Assembly: GCF_001039355.2 (NCBI RefSeq)
Contig: NW_019775735.1
Span: forward strand, 681,283 to 730,311
Source: Lingula anatina
Lineage: Eukaryota; Brachiopoda; Lingulata; Lingulida; Lingulidae
Length of the DNA stretch: 49,029 bases
Direction of reading: 5' to 3'
The notes beneath the pieces were generated by a model. That model was given only the letters and a program-made list of their open reading frames with translations. It had not been told where the DNA came from and searched no databases. The number at the start of each line of letters is the position of its first letter. Position 1 is the stretch's first letter. Of this stretch, positions 21,762 through 33,117 are shown piece after piece. The position numbers and the translations under genes were made by a program.

Positions 21762-24700
21762 GAGTGTCTACACTCCTCAAAAAGATCTTCCACATTGTTC
21801 ATGACGCGCTTCCCAAGTTGAAAATCTCTGCCTGCATAGCAGCATTTTATGCCATGTTCTTCCTCCAGGTATTCTGCTAACTCGAGAACCTCCTCCTCAT
21901 CTTCACTACTATGCACCAGAAAGAGGTCGTATGTGTAACGAACTGGGGGGGCTGGGTTATCATCACCTGACAGAAAAAAAGTTTATTATAAACTATTGAA
22001 GCAAAATAAGCTTCTACATGTATGTGAAGAGGGTTGAGAAACATGGCTGCTTATCTTTTTTATTTTTGCTTTTTCAATTACATAAATTGTAAATAATGAC
22101 TTGTTGGAAAAATAAAATATGTTGACTCCAAAATTGGTAATGATCATAGCATAAGTGAAATTTTTATTGTAAATACATAAAACTCATGTATTGGTCTTTA
22201 ACATACTTTTTGAGAGCTTATTAAATAACTTAAGTAGCTTTACTAGACTGGTATAAGTGAAATATTTTGTCTTTCAGCCCACCTTGTTAAAAGTCACTAT
22301 ATGTGCACGGCAGACATCATTATTATAACAAGTCCAGGATTGCCATAAAATAAAACTACAAAATTTTCTGGTTGTAGCAAAAGACAAAACACCTCAACCT
22401 AAAAAGTCTGCTCAATTTTATCCACTGAATATGGCAACAGCTAGATCATTTCAACCAGGAAAATTGTGAATTTTTTCAGACACTAAATATTTTAAGTAAA
22501 AAGCAGACTACCTAATAGTTATTTTCTTAACAGTGAAAGCACCAAAATGAATCTAAATTTATGTATCTGAAATATTGATAATTTTCCCAGTTGAGATGAT
22601 ACAGCCATTACGAAGTTAACTGATTTTCATACCTAGGCCAAGAATCAATACCTCGCATTTGAGCACCCTCTCTATCCACAGCGCCATTCTATAACTGCTC
22701 TCCCCTTGGCAAACCACTGACATGGTCATTTTGGCCATTCTCTGAAGACCAGAAACAAGAAAATAAGGAAGTCAAAAACTGGTTTAAGGATCATAATTTA
22801 AGGAACAACGGAGGTGGCATAAAAAAAAAAAGAGCTGAATTTTCTATAAAATTGAGCTTTTGCTACCTTAAGGACTAACACTTTAATGATTCTAAATTTT
22901 ATCTGAAATAATGATATTTTTCCCATTTGAAATGATTCAGCCATTACGATATTGACGGATTTTCAAACCTAGGCCAAGAATCAATACCTTGCATCTGAGC
23001 ACCCTCTCTTTCAACAGCACTATTCTGTAACTGCTCTCTCCTTGGCAAAACATTGACATGGCCATTCTCTGAAGTCAAAAACTGGTTTAAGGATCATAAT
23101 TTTAGGAACAAAGGAGGTGGCATTAAAAAAAGAGCTAAAATTTCTATAAAATTTAGCTTTTGCTACCTTTAGGACTAACATGTTAGTTTTTAACTGATGA
23201 CATATACAATACACACATCAAAAGGATCTAGTCAGTCAGTTACTCAGTCTACTCAATTTTGAAAAACTTAATGCTAACTGAATCCAAATCTAGCAAGATT
23301 ATTTACCGTTAACTAGAGTAGGACTGCTTTCATTCTCTGGGTCACTGTTAGCATTTAAAGACATTTCCCTCTCCAAGCCATTGGTGTGGCCATTTTGATA
23401 ATTCCCAGATGATGACTGACTAACGGGATCATACTGACAGCTATTTTGATTGTTTCCTGAAAGAGGAACAATTGATTCTTTATTGTACCATAAAACTGAT
23501 CTTTTGATCTTTACAATTTATTCAAATCTTAGGTAAATAATCTATCATGCAAATTCAAGATTAAAAACTAAATAAAGTATTGTATAAACAACAGTAGTTT
23601 TTAATGTAAAGCATTCTTTTAAATTATATGAATAAAATACTATCACTGAGACTTTTACCTCCAATGAGATTACACATTGTGACATTGCATTCATTCATTC
23701 CTGATCTTTTACATATAACTGAAATGAAAATAGAATTTTAGTATCTCTAATACAATTTCACATCTCTTCACATTACAGCTCATTAGACAGTAACATGCAT
23801 CTAAAATATGTTCCTTGGGTCTCCAACAATATAAAAATGATGTTTGACAACAAAAAAATAACTTATTAACCAATTGTTCAGTCTGGTCGAATGAAGCAGA
23901 GATTGAATTACTGTGCCCCTGCAGGGACAATGTGTAGGGAGGTGTGTGAGAGACGGAGAGACCATTACAGGATAAAGCAGTCTTCCTTTCGGTATCAGGA
24001 CAATTCCCCCCCGGACTATTCCCCCCCCCCAGGACAATTCCCCCCCTTGGGGGAGAATTGTCCGGGGGGGGGGAGGGGGAATTGTCCCAGGGGGGAATTG
24101 TCCAGGGGGGGGGAATTGTCCTAGAAGCCTTCCTTTCATGTAGGGTCAGCCATATTTGATCCTTGGACCAGTTGATACTTGGATCTTCTATTCTGAATGG
24201 CCCCTAAGAAGACTCAAATTTTTATCTTAAAAATTTTTCGTTAATTCTAGACCAGGGACCAGGCCTAGATGACTTGGTGAGATAGCGTGGCTGACAGTAA
24301 ATACTTTCTATCATTCTTATTGAAAGTTGGCCTTTTACAGACATGCTGAAAACTTTTCAGAATGGCCGGACATTTGTAGTAATGAAAAATTTGCTGGACT
24401 GAATGGATTTTTTTTTTCGGACCAAAAATCACCCTATTCTTTTGAGACAGATACTACCAGTGCGATAAGGGTAGCTTACTTTGTTTGTGAAGGTTTAAAA
24501 CGGAAGGGAAAATAGCTTTGGGTTTCATATAAATAATTAGTATAGCGTGTCGAATGATGACTAAATTCAAAAGTCCAATTTTGCTGGTCATGACTGATCA
24601 GACCAACAGTTCCAGCATGTCTGCTTTTAAACTAACAAACAACAGCTACCTATAATCAAAGCTATTACTCCTATTATCACCACTGCCCCTACAGAGACAC

Positions 24701-25386
24701 CAATGACTACTGAATAGTTTATCTTTTCCTCAGGTTTGGAAGCAGCTGCCCTTCCTGTGAAGTCAGTGACATCACTGGAGTTGGTAGGCAAAGGTGCTGA
24801 ACTTGTCATGGGCTTAGTTGTAGGGGGCACCACTTGTGTCACTGGCACCCTGAAAGAACAAGACAAGACTCAGGTTAAATATTAATAGCAAAAACTGTTT
24901 ATGCTTGCATGTTGATCTTCACCTCATGGAGATATACCCTAATTAATTGTAGAAATTATCAATTTTGGCTTTTCATACCAATACTTTAGAGGTAAGGCAA
25001 ATAAAGTGGGTTTCTCTGATGTATTTTAGTAAGTTAACAGGTATAATGAAATACACAGGGTCAGTGAAAATATGATAAAGAGTAATATCTTAAAACAGCA
25101 AAATAGGAACTTAAAAGCCTGATTACTCCACAAAGTTATCCAATTATAGGCAAAATAACTGTATTAACATACATTGCAAAAAGTGACTTCTTCTAAGTTA
25201 GGCTTCTTCTACATACTGGACATTTTATGCCTTGTACCAACCTTTATCTAATCTTTCCAGTGAGTTAAATCTTATTGAATTTATATAATGTCATTTCAAC
25301 TGTATTTACATACCCACTGCAAGGCCGGCAAGAGTTCAAGCCTATACTTTCATGGCCCACATCTAGTGTAAGTTCTTCAAGTAGGT
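21762..25386 (-). pseudogene. Copy C: 3' half of the TNFR-TIR gene with truncated TIR
   Basis: Exons equivalent to copy A are 25386-25314 (ectodomain tail), 24849-24650 (stalk and membrane span), 23718-23659, 23456-23307, 23068-22988 and 22741-22652 (two copies of copy A's 1588-1499 linker exon) and 21966-21762 (TIR). All keep the same phases. The TIR exon matches copy A from GDDNPAPP to the E-C-R-H after the BB loop, then breaks off; read straight on, it continues in a different frame of the ligand exon to a stop at 21554. One linker exon (22741-22652) has an in-frame TAG, so it would have to be skipped. The signal peptide and cysteine-rich exons are missing: homology to copy A ends at about 26030, before the assembly gap. 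It is a pseudogene or a remodelled gene. Confidence 0.72.
23991..24128. mobile_element. G/C-run palindromic insertion with 9-bp target duplication
   Basis: The 138 bases are built from repeated, alternately inverted units of GGACAATTCCCCCC. CTTCCTTTC flanks both sides (23982-23990 and 24129-24137), while the matching element in copy A (2783-2900) has one CTTCCTTTC and no insert. The outer ends resemble each other inverted (AGGACAATTCCC). A 9-bp duplication is typical of Mutator-like elements, but the family is unproven. Confidence 0.7.
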
Positions 25387-25503
25387 CTGAAATGTTTTAA
25401 GTATAAGATCAAATATATATCACTGCCAGCCCAATAAATACAATAAATGAACTAATAAATACATCAACTTAATTTAAAAAACTGCTTGAACACCAATACT
25501 ATG

Positions 25504-25783
25504 GGAGCATTCAAGCCGAGAAGTGCTGTGGTCTAGTAAGGCTGCGGCCTATTTATGGTGGACCTTCATGAAAAGAAGACTGCTATTCTTTTAATGGTCT
25601 CTCCTCCCCGTATGAGTTGTCCCTCGACCGGTTGAATTGAGCTGAGATTTAATTACTGTGGTCCAGCTGGGACCACGCGTGGTGAGGATTAACAGGATGC
25701 GCAGTCTTCCTTTCATGTAGGTCCGCCATATTTAGGTCGCGGCCTTACTAGACCTCCGCTCTTCTCGATGTGAGTGCTCCCTA
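25504..25783. mobile_element. Foldback MITE, second full copy
   Basis: Same layout as 4112-4389, with terminal repeats GGAGCATTCAAGCCGAGAAG and CTCTTCTCGATGTGAGTGC. It is at the equivalent position of copy C and was therefore carried along by the segmental duplication. The arms are more diverged here. Confidence 0.78.
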
Positions 25784-25789
25784 TTTCTT

Positions 25790-26030
25790 GGTAGTTGTTG
25801 AATTTTTAAACAAACTTCCATTTGATATCTTAATTTGATGGTCATTAGAGATATACACTCCATTGTGAGGTCATTAGAGATATACAATCCAAGCAATTTA
25901 AATGATTCTACAAATTCAACATCTGATTTGTCAATAACGAGCTTAGGGATATCTGCATTCTTGCGTTTAAAAGATATGGCCATTTGCTTGTTTTTTTTTC
26001 CTGTTTAATCGCATGTTGTTTTAGTAAAGA
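25790..26030 (-). pseudogene. LINE reverse-transcriptase fragment, second copy
   Basis: It encodes MAISFKRKNADIPKLV and VEFVESFKLLGLYISNDLT on the minus strand, the duplicate of the fragment at 4466-4651. It marks the outer edge of homology between the A and C blocks; beyond about 26030 the sequences differ. Confidence 0.7.
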
Positions 26031-26465
26031 GAAAAAATGTAAAAACAAGGCAGCAAAGCTGTCAAATGTACAGACAAAAAGCAGACAATAACAATGCACA
26101 AAATAGGCTACTGTCAATTCTGATGCAAAAGTACATTATGCTTAACTGCAAATTCAACATCAAATTTTAATTATGCTCAACAGGTAATACCAATGTAAGT
26201 GAAATGTGTAACAAGCATAAGGCTTCAGGCCCATGGGAGTACTAGTTCACACTTAGAAAGTGCCAGAATGAGAAAAATGGAAATTTCACACAAAACTGCA
26301 CAAATTCAATAATAAATGATAACCCAATTGAGCTGGCTTTCTAATTTTGAAGTGCATGCCAATCCTAAAAATCATACTTGTAAGTTGAATATAATAATAA
26401 GTAACACAGTTTTCTTTTCATAATGTTTGTAGTAGCAGTGCAAAAAGATTTTTGTCAATTTTGAT
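26031..26465. other. Gene-free stretch before the gap
   Basis: AT-rich, without a frame or repeat I can support. Missing 5' exons of copy C would be expected to the right of here, but none is seen. Confidence 0.5.
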
Positions 26466-26711
26466 NNNNNNNNNNNNNNNNNNNNNNNNNNNNNNNNNNN
26501 NNNNNNNNNNNNNNNNNNNNNNNNNNNNNNNNNNNNNNNNNNNNNNNNNNNNNNNNNNNNNNNNNNNNNNNNNNNNNNNNNNNNNNNNNNNNNNNNNNNN
26601 NNNNNNNNNNNNNNNNNNNNNNNNNNNNNNNNNNNNNNNNNNNNNNNNNNNNNNNNNNNNNNNNNNNNNNNNNNNNNNNNNNNNNNNNNNNNNNNNNNNN
26701 NNNNNNNNNNN
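26466..26711. other. Assembly gap (N run)
   Basis: About 246 undetermined bases. Its right edge coincides exactly with the outer end of an inverted repeat arm, which suggests the assembler stopped inside a palindrome. True gap length is unknown. Confidence 0.98.
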
Positions 26712-27528
26712 AAGGCTTTACTTGACAAGCATTTTTTTTATATTTCCTCAATATTGTAAAAATGTGTTTTTACAGTTAAGAGCCAAATAAAACCCAAAAG
26801 CTGTAAGCGTTCTTTTAATTATTACTTAGTATCAGTTGGCTTAGTAAGAGCGCATTCTCAACGAATTAAGCCAGGCTATACAAAGCCGGTGACCTAAAAA
26901 TGGCGGACGTACATGAAAGAAAAACCGCCTAATCTTTTAATAGTCTCTCCGCCTCTCACACGCCTCCCCACACGTCGTCCCTGCGGGGTACAGTAATTAA
27001 ATCTCGGCTCCGAACATTAATATTTCCGTGAATATCTCTGGTGATATTATCTCCTTAGATAGTCGATTCATTGCTGCTCTACGGGCCAAATTATTTCTTT
27101 TTCGTCTCTGTTTTCAAAGATAATAGAACAGAAGAGCTTTTTTTTTCGATCGCCTTCAGCCGCTATGCCTTCTTCACCACGAGTTTAACTGATGAGCATG
27201 CGCACTTAATATTTCTCAGGTAGCTTCCGCATGGCGAACGGAGCCGAGATTTAATTACTGTACCCCGCAGGGACGACGTGTGGGGAGGCGGAGAGACTAT
27301 TAAAAGATTAGGCGGTTTTTCTTTCATGTACGTCCGCCATTTTTAGGTCACCGGCTTTGTATAGCCTGGCTTAATTCGTTGAGAATGCGCTCTTACTAAG
27401 CCAACTGATACTAAGTAATAATTAAAAGAACGCTTACAGCTTTTGGGTTTTATTTGGCTCTTAACTGTAAAAACACATTTTTACAATATTGAGGAAATAT
27501 AAAAAAAATGCTTGTCAAGTAAAGCCTT
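26712..27528. repeat. Large inverted repeat (arms about 290-300 bp)
   Basis: The left arm (26712-27015, from AAGGCTTTACTTGACAAG) and the right arm (27236-27528, ending CTTGTCAAGTAAAGCCTT) are almost perfect reverse complements around a 220-bp unique centre. The inner parts (GAGCCGAGATTTAATTACTG, AAAATGGCGGACGTACATG) are related to the foldback MITE family at 4112 and 25504. It could be a larger member of that family or an assembly foldback. Confidence 0.85.
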
Positions 27529-28033
27529 TTATATTTAAAGCAATAATAACTCTTCCTTTGAGATTCAAAATTCCGCAAGAAATACATTGTTAACAATGCA
27601 TGGAAATATATTCTATTGCATTTTACCACTAAAACGGCCGTTATTGTAGTAAAACCAAAATCTGTGCTTGTCAATAGGGCTTTCGATGCCTTTCTTCCCG
27701 ATTGTCAAGGCATCCGTTGCCAATGACGTAGGGGTGTCACGCGGATTCTCGTGTTTATTCGAGACCAAAATAACATATGGCGCCAAATGCCTGATGCAAT
27801 CCGTAGACGTAAGTTGCGAGTTTTTGTACAGTGTGTCGGATAACGAAAAGCCCAGAAGTGCACACATTGTAGATATAAATGCATTTTGAGCAATAAGACG
27901 AATATATCTTATGAATCATATATTATTGTTATATTGTGTTGTTGTTGTCTGCTTTTCCCACGGTTTTAAGTAGGTCACCAGAAAATATCGCTCGATATCG
28001 CATGACTATGCAATGTCAGAGAGGGCTCCGGCA
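27529..28033. other. Sequence upstream of CENPN exons
   Basis: Here one would expect the first CENPN exons (the PYRIN-like N-terminal domain), but no frame resembling them was found. A 73-codon plus-strand frame at 27668-27889 does not look like CENP-N and has no splice context. Confidence 0.4.
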
Positions 28034-28262
28034 GTTAAAATCTCTTAAGAGATTTTAACAAAAAACCAAACGTTTAGGAAAAAAACCCTGGACTATCTTT
28101 GAATGCAGGAATGGGGTTGTTGACCATTGGTAAGTATGGGAAAATTGCCAAAATTGCTTAAGAGATTTTAACAAAAAACCAAACGTTTAGGAAAAAAACC
28201 CTGGACTATCTTTGAATGCAGGAATGGGGTTGTTGACCATTGGTAAGTATGGGAAAATTGCC
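28034..28262. repeat. Palindrome plus 106-bp direct duplication
   Basis: A perfect 26-base palindrome (28034-28059, centre CTTAAG) leads into a segment, 28044-28149, repeated apparently unchanged at 28157-28262. Each copy holds GACCATTG|GTAAGTATGGG, a strong-looking splice donor. A related inverted sequence (GGATTTTCCTGGAGTAAAT) occurs near 44949, so this is a dispersed repeat. Confidence 0.8.
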
Positions 28263-28442
28263 GTTTACTCCAGGAAAATCCAATTTTCGGCCAAAATGAA
28301 GAGTTATTATGACTTTAAGAACTTTCATTCTGTGATTTTATTGTATGAGAACATGAACTATTCAACTGTCTGAAACATAAAATTAATATGAAAACCACAT
28401 AGGTAAATGCAGCTGAAATATTTTATGTTCTGCATTTTCCAG

Positions 28443-28546
28443 ACATGCTGCAGCACTCCTCTAGTAAAACCTGGACAGTGTGGCTGTCAACTGAGCTGCA
28501 TGGTAAGTTATTGGGGAAAAATGTTAGAATTGTATTATATTTATAG

Positions 28547-28607
<61 letters not shown>

Positions 28608-31600
28608 GGGGGGGGGGGGCAGATAACATGTAGAATTGCTCTCTTTGAATGCAGTCCAAAGTGCGTGGAAAGCTCTTGAAGTTAAGTCTGTAAATAGTAA
28701 TACTAGTTGAGGTGTGGGAGGTACTGGTTGCAGAAGTGCACTCTTTGGGTAACTTCCTAGCTGCATGTTGGATCTTGCATGGTGCTGACCAGTACAAAAA
28801 ACACTGTCCTTGTCCTCCAGAGGTTTCCCCAGGATTTGGGATAGAGGGGGTCCAAAGTGTGAATTTGTAATTTCGTCACTGATTTACAGGGAACCCAACC
28901 CAAGCAAGTCAAGTCCACAACCCATCATTTCCCAAAAAAATTTATTAGCGGTACAGCCATCTTTGGCCATCCAAATGATAGCTGGATGGTTCTCTGGGAA
29001 AAGCCTTGCTGTCGATTCGATTTTTCCACTTGCCCACTAGCATAACTATGTTATGAAAAGATGAATAAAATAAAACAGATGTTATATGTTAAATATATCA
29101 TTCTCATCTGCAGGCAGTGAAGGCTATGCTGAAACACCACAAGCTTTTAGGAGACGTCTCAAAACAGCACTGGAATCATACTTCATGCTGGTAGGAAAAG
29201 TTGCTGAAACATCAGTCTGTTATTTAGTTTTCTGTAATCATTTTGGTTTGTGTGAAAGTGTCCAAATGTACTAATAGTTATATCATCTAAATTTTGCAAT
29301 CTGGGTCATTTAAAATTATGAGTAATTTTTAATCATAATCTGAATTTTGCAATGTTTTTTATGTTTTTCCTTTCATCATAGTAATTTGTTTGATTTTTCC
29401 AAGCTCTAGGAATGTTTTACAGAAAAATTCATTAGTAAAAGCTGCATAAACTGTTGTGCTGTCTTGAAATCTGATACTTGACATGTGATTAAAATAGATA
29501 TATTTTTTATGATTTTCAGTCTCCCATTACATTTTTGCTGGTATTTATTTATTTTTATTTATTTTTTTTTCTTCAATTCTACTTTGGTGATGACCACCTC
29601 CACTCTATAGGCCACAACTTTATCAGTGCATTATTATTTAAAACTTGTGAGCTGGGGCCATCAATTTAAAAGAGAAATCTTATTATGGACTATTTGAGAG
29701 CTCAGGTAATGGAAATCATACCCTCCTTATCAAGTTCAATTTTTTGTGCCCTAACAAGAACTGATGACTCCTTGTTATAAACTGGTATGTTTTCATTTTA
29801 GGATATTCAAGTTATGGAACACCAGAAGGCCCTCTGGGTGAGAATCTACATCCACGAAGACACCAAGTACCAGGCTAACAACACAGTGTATGCCGTATAC
29901 TACCCACACTCACCTGTCCTTATCTTAACTGCTATCAAAGCTGCCAACAGGGAGTATATAATTCAGGTGTGGGCATGATGAATTAAAAAAAATAAATAAA
30001 TAAACATGGGAGGCATGAAATCAACCCTTTATTAAAAAGCTTTGATGGCGTGACTTACTCATCAGTAGCAATTGTATCACCACCAATGTTGTTTTTACTG
30101 TTTATATCTCAAACCTAATACCTCATTTTGTATCTTCAAAATAATGTTATAAATTAATTTTTATATTCAGGCCTTCAGTAACACTCTCAGTGCAGGCGAA
30201 CTTGAGGAACAGATGCTGAGCGGGCACTGCTTGTCATCCTTGGCCCAGTTGTCTCTCAATAAGTACAGCCAGGTAGAAAAATTGTGTTATGATTGTATCA
30301 ACTCTTGGCCAAAAAAGTTTAGAAACATCGTTATTTAACATCGTTATTTTGAATAATTATAAAATAACCATATAAACTACGGTAAATATTTTAACCAAGT
30401 ATTGATGGACAATTGTTACTTTTTTATATACACTGAAAATTTCCCGCTACATTACATAGTATTTTTATTATTGAAAACAATCTTTTTTTGGTTGAGTGTA
30501 TTAGTCAAGTGAACTTTAAATGTGAAATTGTATCATTTTAAGCTCAGTAAACTATTTATTTTTTTTGTCATTGTCTCAAGTTTTTGTTTTGCAGTTATTG
30601 GCAGTGATGGGTTATCCTTATTTATTTTTATTTATTTCAGGGTTATTTTAGCCATTACAGACTTGGGCAGGTGGACATCAATGCTTTGGCCAGAGGAGAG
30701 AAAAGAAAAAGAAAAAGCAAGTTTTTTTTAATAGTGTGTTATTATCCATTTTTGAGTGAGACACTGGTCTCAATCAAAAATGCTTGGATAAATTGTGTGT
30801 GTGTGTGTGGGGGGGGGGGGGGTCCAATGTGTTTGTGTGTGTAGATATGGGGGTAGGTAGCAGCATTATCTTTTTACTAAATATGAACACTACCTCAGGT
30901 CAATTATTCAGCAGAATGCAACTTTTTTTGTTGAAATAACCTCAACTAAGGTGGAAATGGGGCTCTTTTTCTTTGAGCAACCTGACTTGGGTCACTGATT
31001 GAAGAGAAATTAAGTAGGATATATAATATCCTATTGTATCACATAACTGATGAATGTTTTTGATAATTGCCAAGATTAATTTAGATTGGCCAGAGAAAAT
31101 GGATTTTTGTGTTTTACCAATATCATTGATGAGCTTAACTAGTTCTGTAAGTGAAAATAAAAGTCAAATAGCTGAACTTCGGTATGTTCTGCTGTGTCAA
31201 TTTTTTATAGATGGGTCTATTTATATATTTATCCTCCTTAGTTGAAGAAGAGGAAGAAGTTTTGGATGAGAGAATAACCTATGAGAACATAAAGGACAAA
31301 CAAAGGAGTAAGAAAATACTTCAGGATACATTTGGTTCCAATGAACAGCCATCTTTGGAAAGGTTGGAATATAAGGTAACCATATACTATTGGTATATAT
31401 GAGAGGTTTCAGTCAGAGAGGTCACAGAACATCTGATTATGCTTGGTTCTTGGTAAATAAGTGACATACATCGCTTTCTTCTTCTCCTCACTGTTATAGT
31501 CTAAATCTTAAATAGAATGTAAACTGAAATGTTCTTTTTTCCCCCCAAAGATGGAGACCAATTTCCGTGGGGGTAACTGTGCACCCCATTTTGCTAAGAA

Positions 31601-31775
31601 CAAGGAGCCGTTCCGCTGCCGGGTTAAATTTGAGGGTCGCAATGTATTAGAGGGCATAAAGAACCTAGGAAAAGCTGGGTATGCCACACTGCCTCTTCCT
31701 GCCCATCTAGCTAGAGTGCCCTCTTTAGCAAAGAACACTATCATACTTGGTAACAAGAAAAGCAAAAGACAGTAA
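28443..31775 (+). CDS. CENPN: Centromere protein N (5' end missing)
   Basis: CENP-N is the CCAN subunit that reads CENP-A nucleosomes and binds CENP-L. Exons found are 28443-28502, 29114-29190, 29802-29966, 30171-30272, 30641 to about 30755, 31242-31375 and 31551-31775 (TAA). Conserved blocks match the vertebrate protein in order: KTWTVWLSTELHG, QAFRRRLKTALE, ALWVRIYI followed by TVYAVYYPHSP, YENIKDKQRSKKILQDTFG, LEYKMETNFRGGN and EPFRCRVKFEGRNVLEGIK. The last two exons form the C-terminal CENP-L-binding region. The end of the fifth exon is uncertain: a T-run follows KRKRKSK, and the only phase-1 donor near is GTGAGA at 30756. Upstream exons for the N-terminal (CENP-A-reading) half are absent, perhaps lost in the gap. 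It is convergent with RPP40. A polyadenylation signal lies at 31960. Confidence 0.9.
28551..28604. repeat. (GT)n microsatellite with trailing G-run
   Basis: About 27 GT units followed by TATGGGGGGGGGG, 50 bases inside the intron after the first visible CENPN exon. A second GT/G tract lies in a later CENPN intron at about 30795-30822. Confidence 0.95.
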
Positions 31776-31959
31776 CAGCATGGTCAGTAAGAATGGCATG
31801 ATGCAGCAGAGGGGGATGCTGTACATAGGTGGGAATGTATTCAAAGTTGATGAAGTACATATCTAAAAGTTTCAAGAACATGAAAGTCAGCAGGGCATGT
31901 TGTGATCAGAGATTTCATGTTTTATAGACAGAGAAAGTGATTTGTTGATTTGTAATCTC

Positions 31960-31965
31960 AATAAA
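31960..31965 (+). terminator. CENPN polyadenylation signal
   Basis: AATAAA, 185 bases past the stop codon. A later candidate is AATAAAATAAAG near 32625. Which is used cannot be seen. Confidence 0.55.
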
Positions 31966-33117
31966 TACGATAAGGTAATTGATTGGCATCATTACCAGTA
32001 TTGCAGTAGTTCAGGAGTTTCAGAAACAGTATGGGGAAACCTATTCATTTCCATATTTTTACATGTGCAAAAATGGAGATATGAAGAAACTGGGACACTT
32101 TAAAACTGCACCTTGGGGTACACAACCACTCTGTCAAGAACCAACTTTGGAAATACTCTTTTAAAGATTTAAAGATAATTTAGACTCACTTAAGCAGAGT
32201 GAATGATTACAGGCATTTGGAACAATGTTACTTTTATTTGCAAGTTTAGTTTGGGAGTAAATTAAAGAACAGAGGTAGATTTAAGACCTGTGGGTTTTCA
32301 TTGTGTTTTATGCAAGTATCTACCAGCCTTTGCTGCTTGCTTCAGTGATTTTAAAAAATTGTTTCCCTCATTTAATATAAATAGATGAAAACAGACATTT
32401 ATATCACAGAAAATTTTCTTTTTAGAATTTTTTTGAGATATCAATTTTAAAATGTTCATGCAAACAGCAAATTTCACAGACTGGTATCTTTGTGATGCTT
32501 CCAAGGCAAAATGTACAAAGGTTGATAAATACCAAATTATACATGCCATAATTAGTAAACTGTTTTACTATACTGCCAGATAATTTGATCATGTTTGTAG
32601 TATTATTGTTTTGAACATAAGTTGAATAAAATAAAGCTCAGTCTAGTGTTTTACATTTACTTTGACATTTTTAGACTGTCAGCTCTAAAACATGAACTTA
32701 TTGAAACGGTACTCTTTATTTGAAGATATTTATATTAAATAAAGAGATGTATATATTTCCAGTGCCAAGTGTTATAATTGTTTCACCAGAAAGCCACTGG
32801 AACCAGATATTTAAAATATTAAAGTGTCTTTAGTACAAAGTCAATATTTGCCTAATATTTCTGTGTAAAATCCTCAACTTTTAATCTTTCAAAAAAAAAA
32901 ATATTATTTTGATTTCATAGGTTTGCATTTTACTCTTTGGAAATTTGTGTATGTGAACTTCTTTAAAAAATACCCTAGCTGGACATATTTCCCATTAAGC
33001 AAAATAACAACTTTAACTTCAACATGATTTTTAACATCATGAAAAAATAGACATATTCTTCAACCAAAGTAAATTATTTAAAACATTTTTCAGTCTCCAG
33101 CAAATATTTCCCCCCAA
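31966..33117. other. Intergenic/3' UTR between convergent genes
   Basis: AT-rich sequence between the CENPN stop and the RPP40 stop. No further coding exon is supported; it probably holds both 3' UTRs. Confidence 0.6.

Noticed and set aside
26372-26790. Open frames on both strands spanning the N run
   Set aside because: They are open only because N codons carry no stop; no real coding sequence.
28407-28797. Frames rich in Val-Cys or Thr-His repeats
   Set aside because: They are translations of the (GT)n microsatellite; only the short 28443-28502 part is an exon, in another frame.
31551-31775. Separate short gene with its own ATG
   Set aside because: The ATG is an internal Met; the sequence is the last CENPN exon following the acceptor at 31550.
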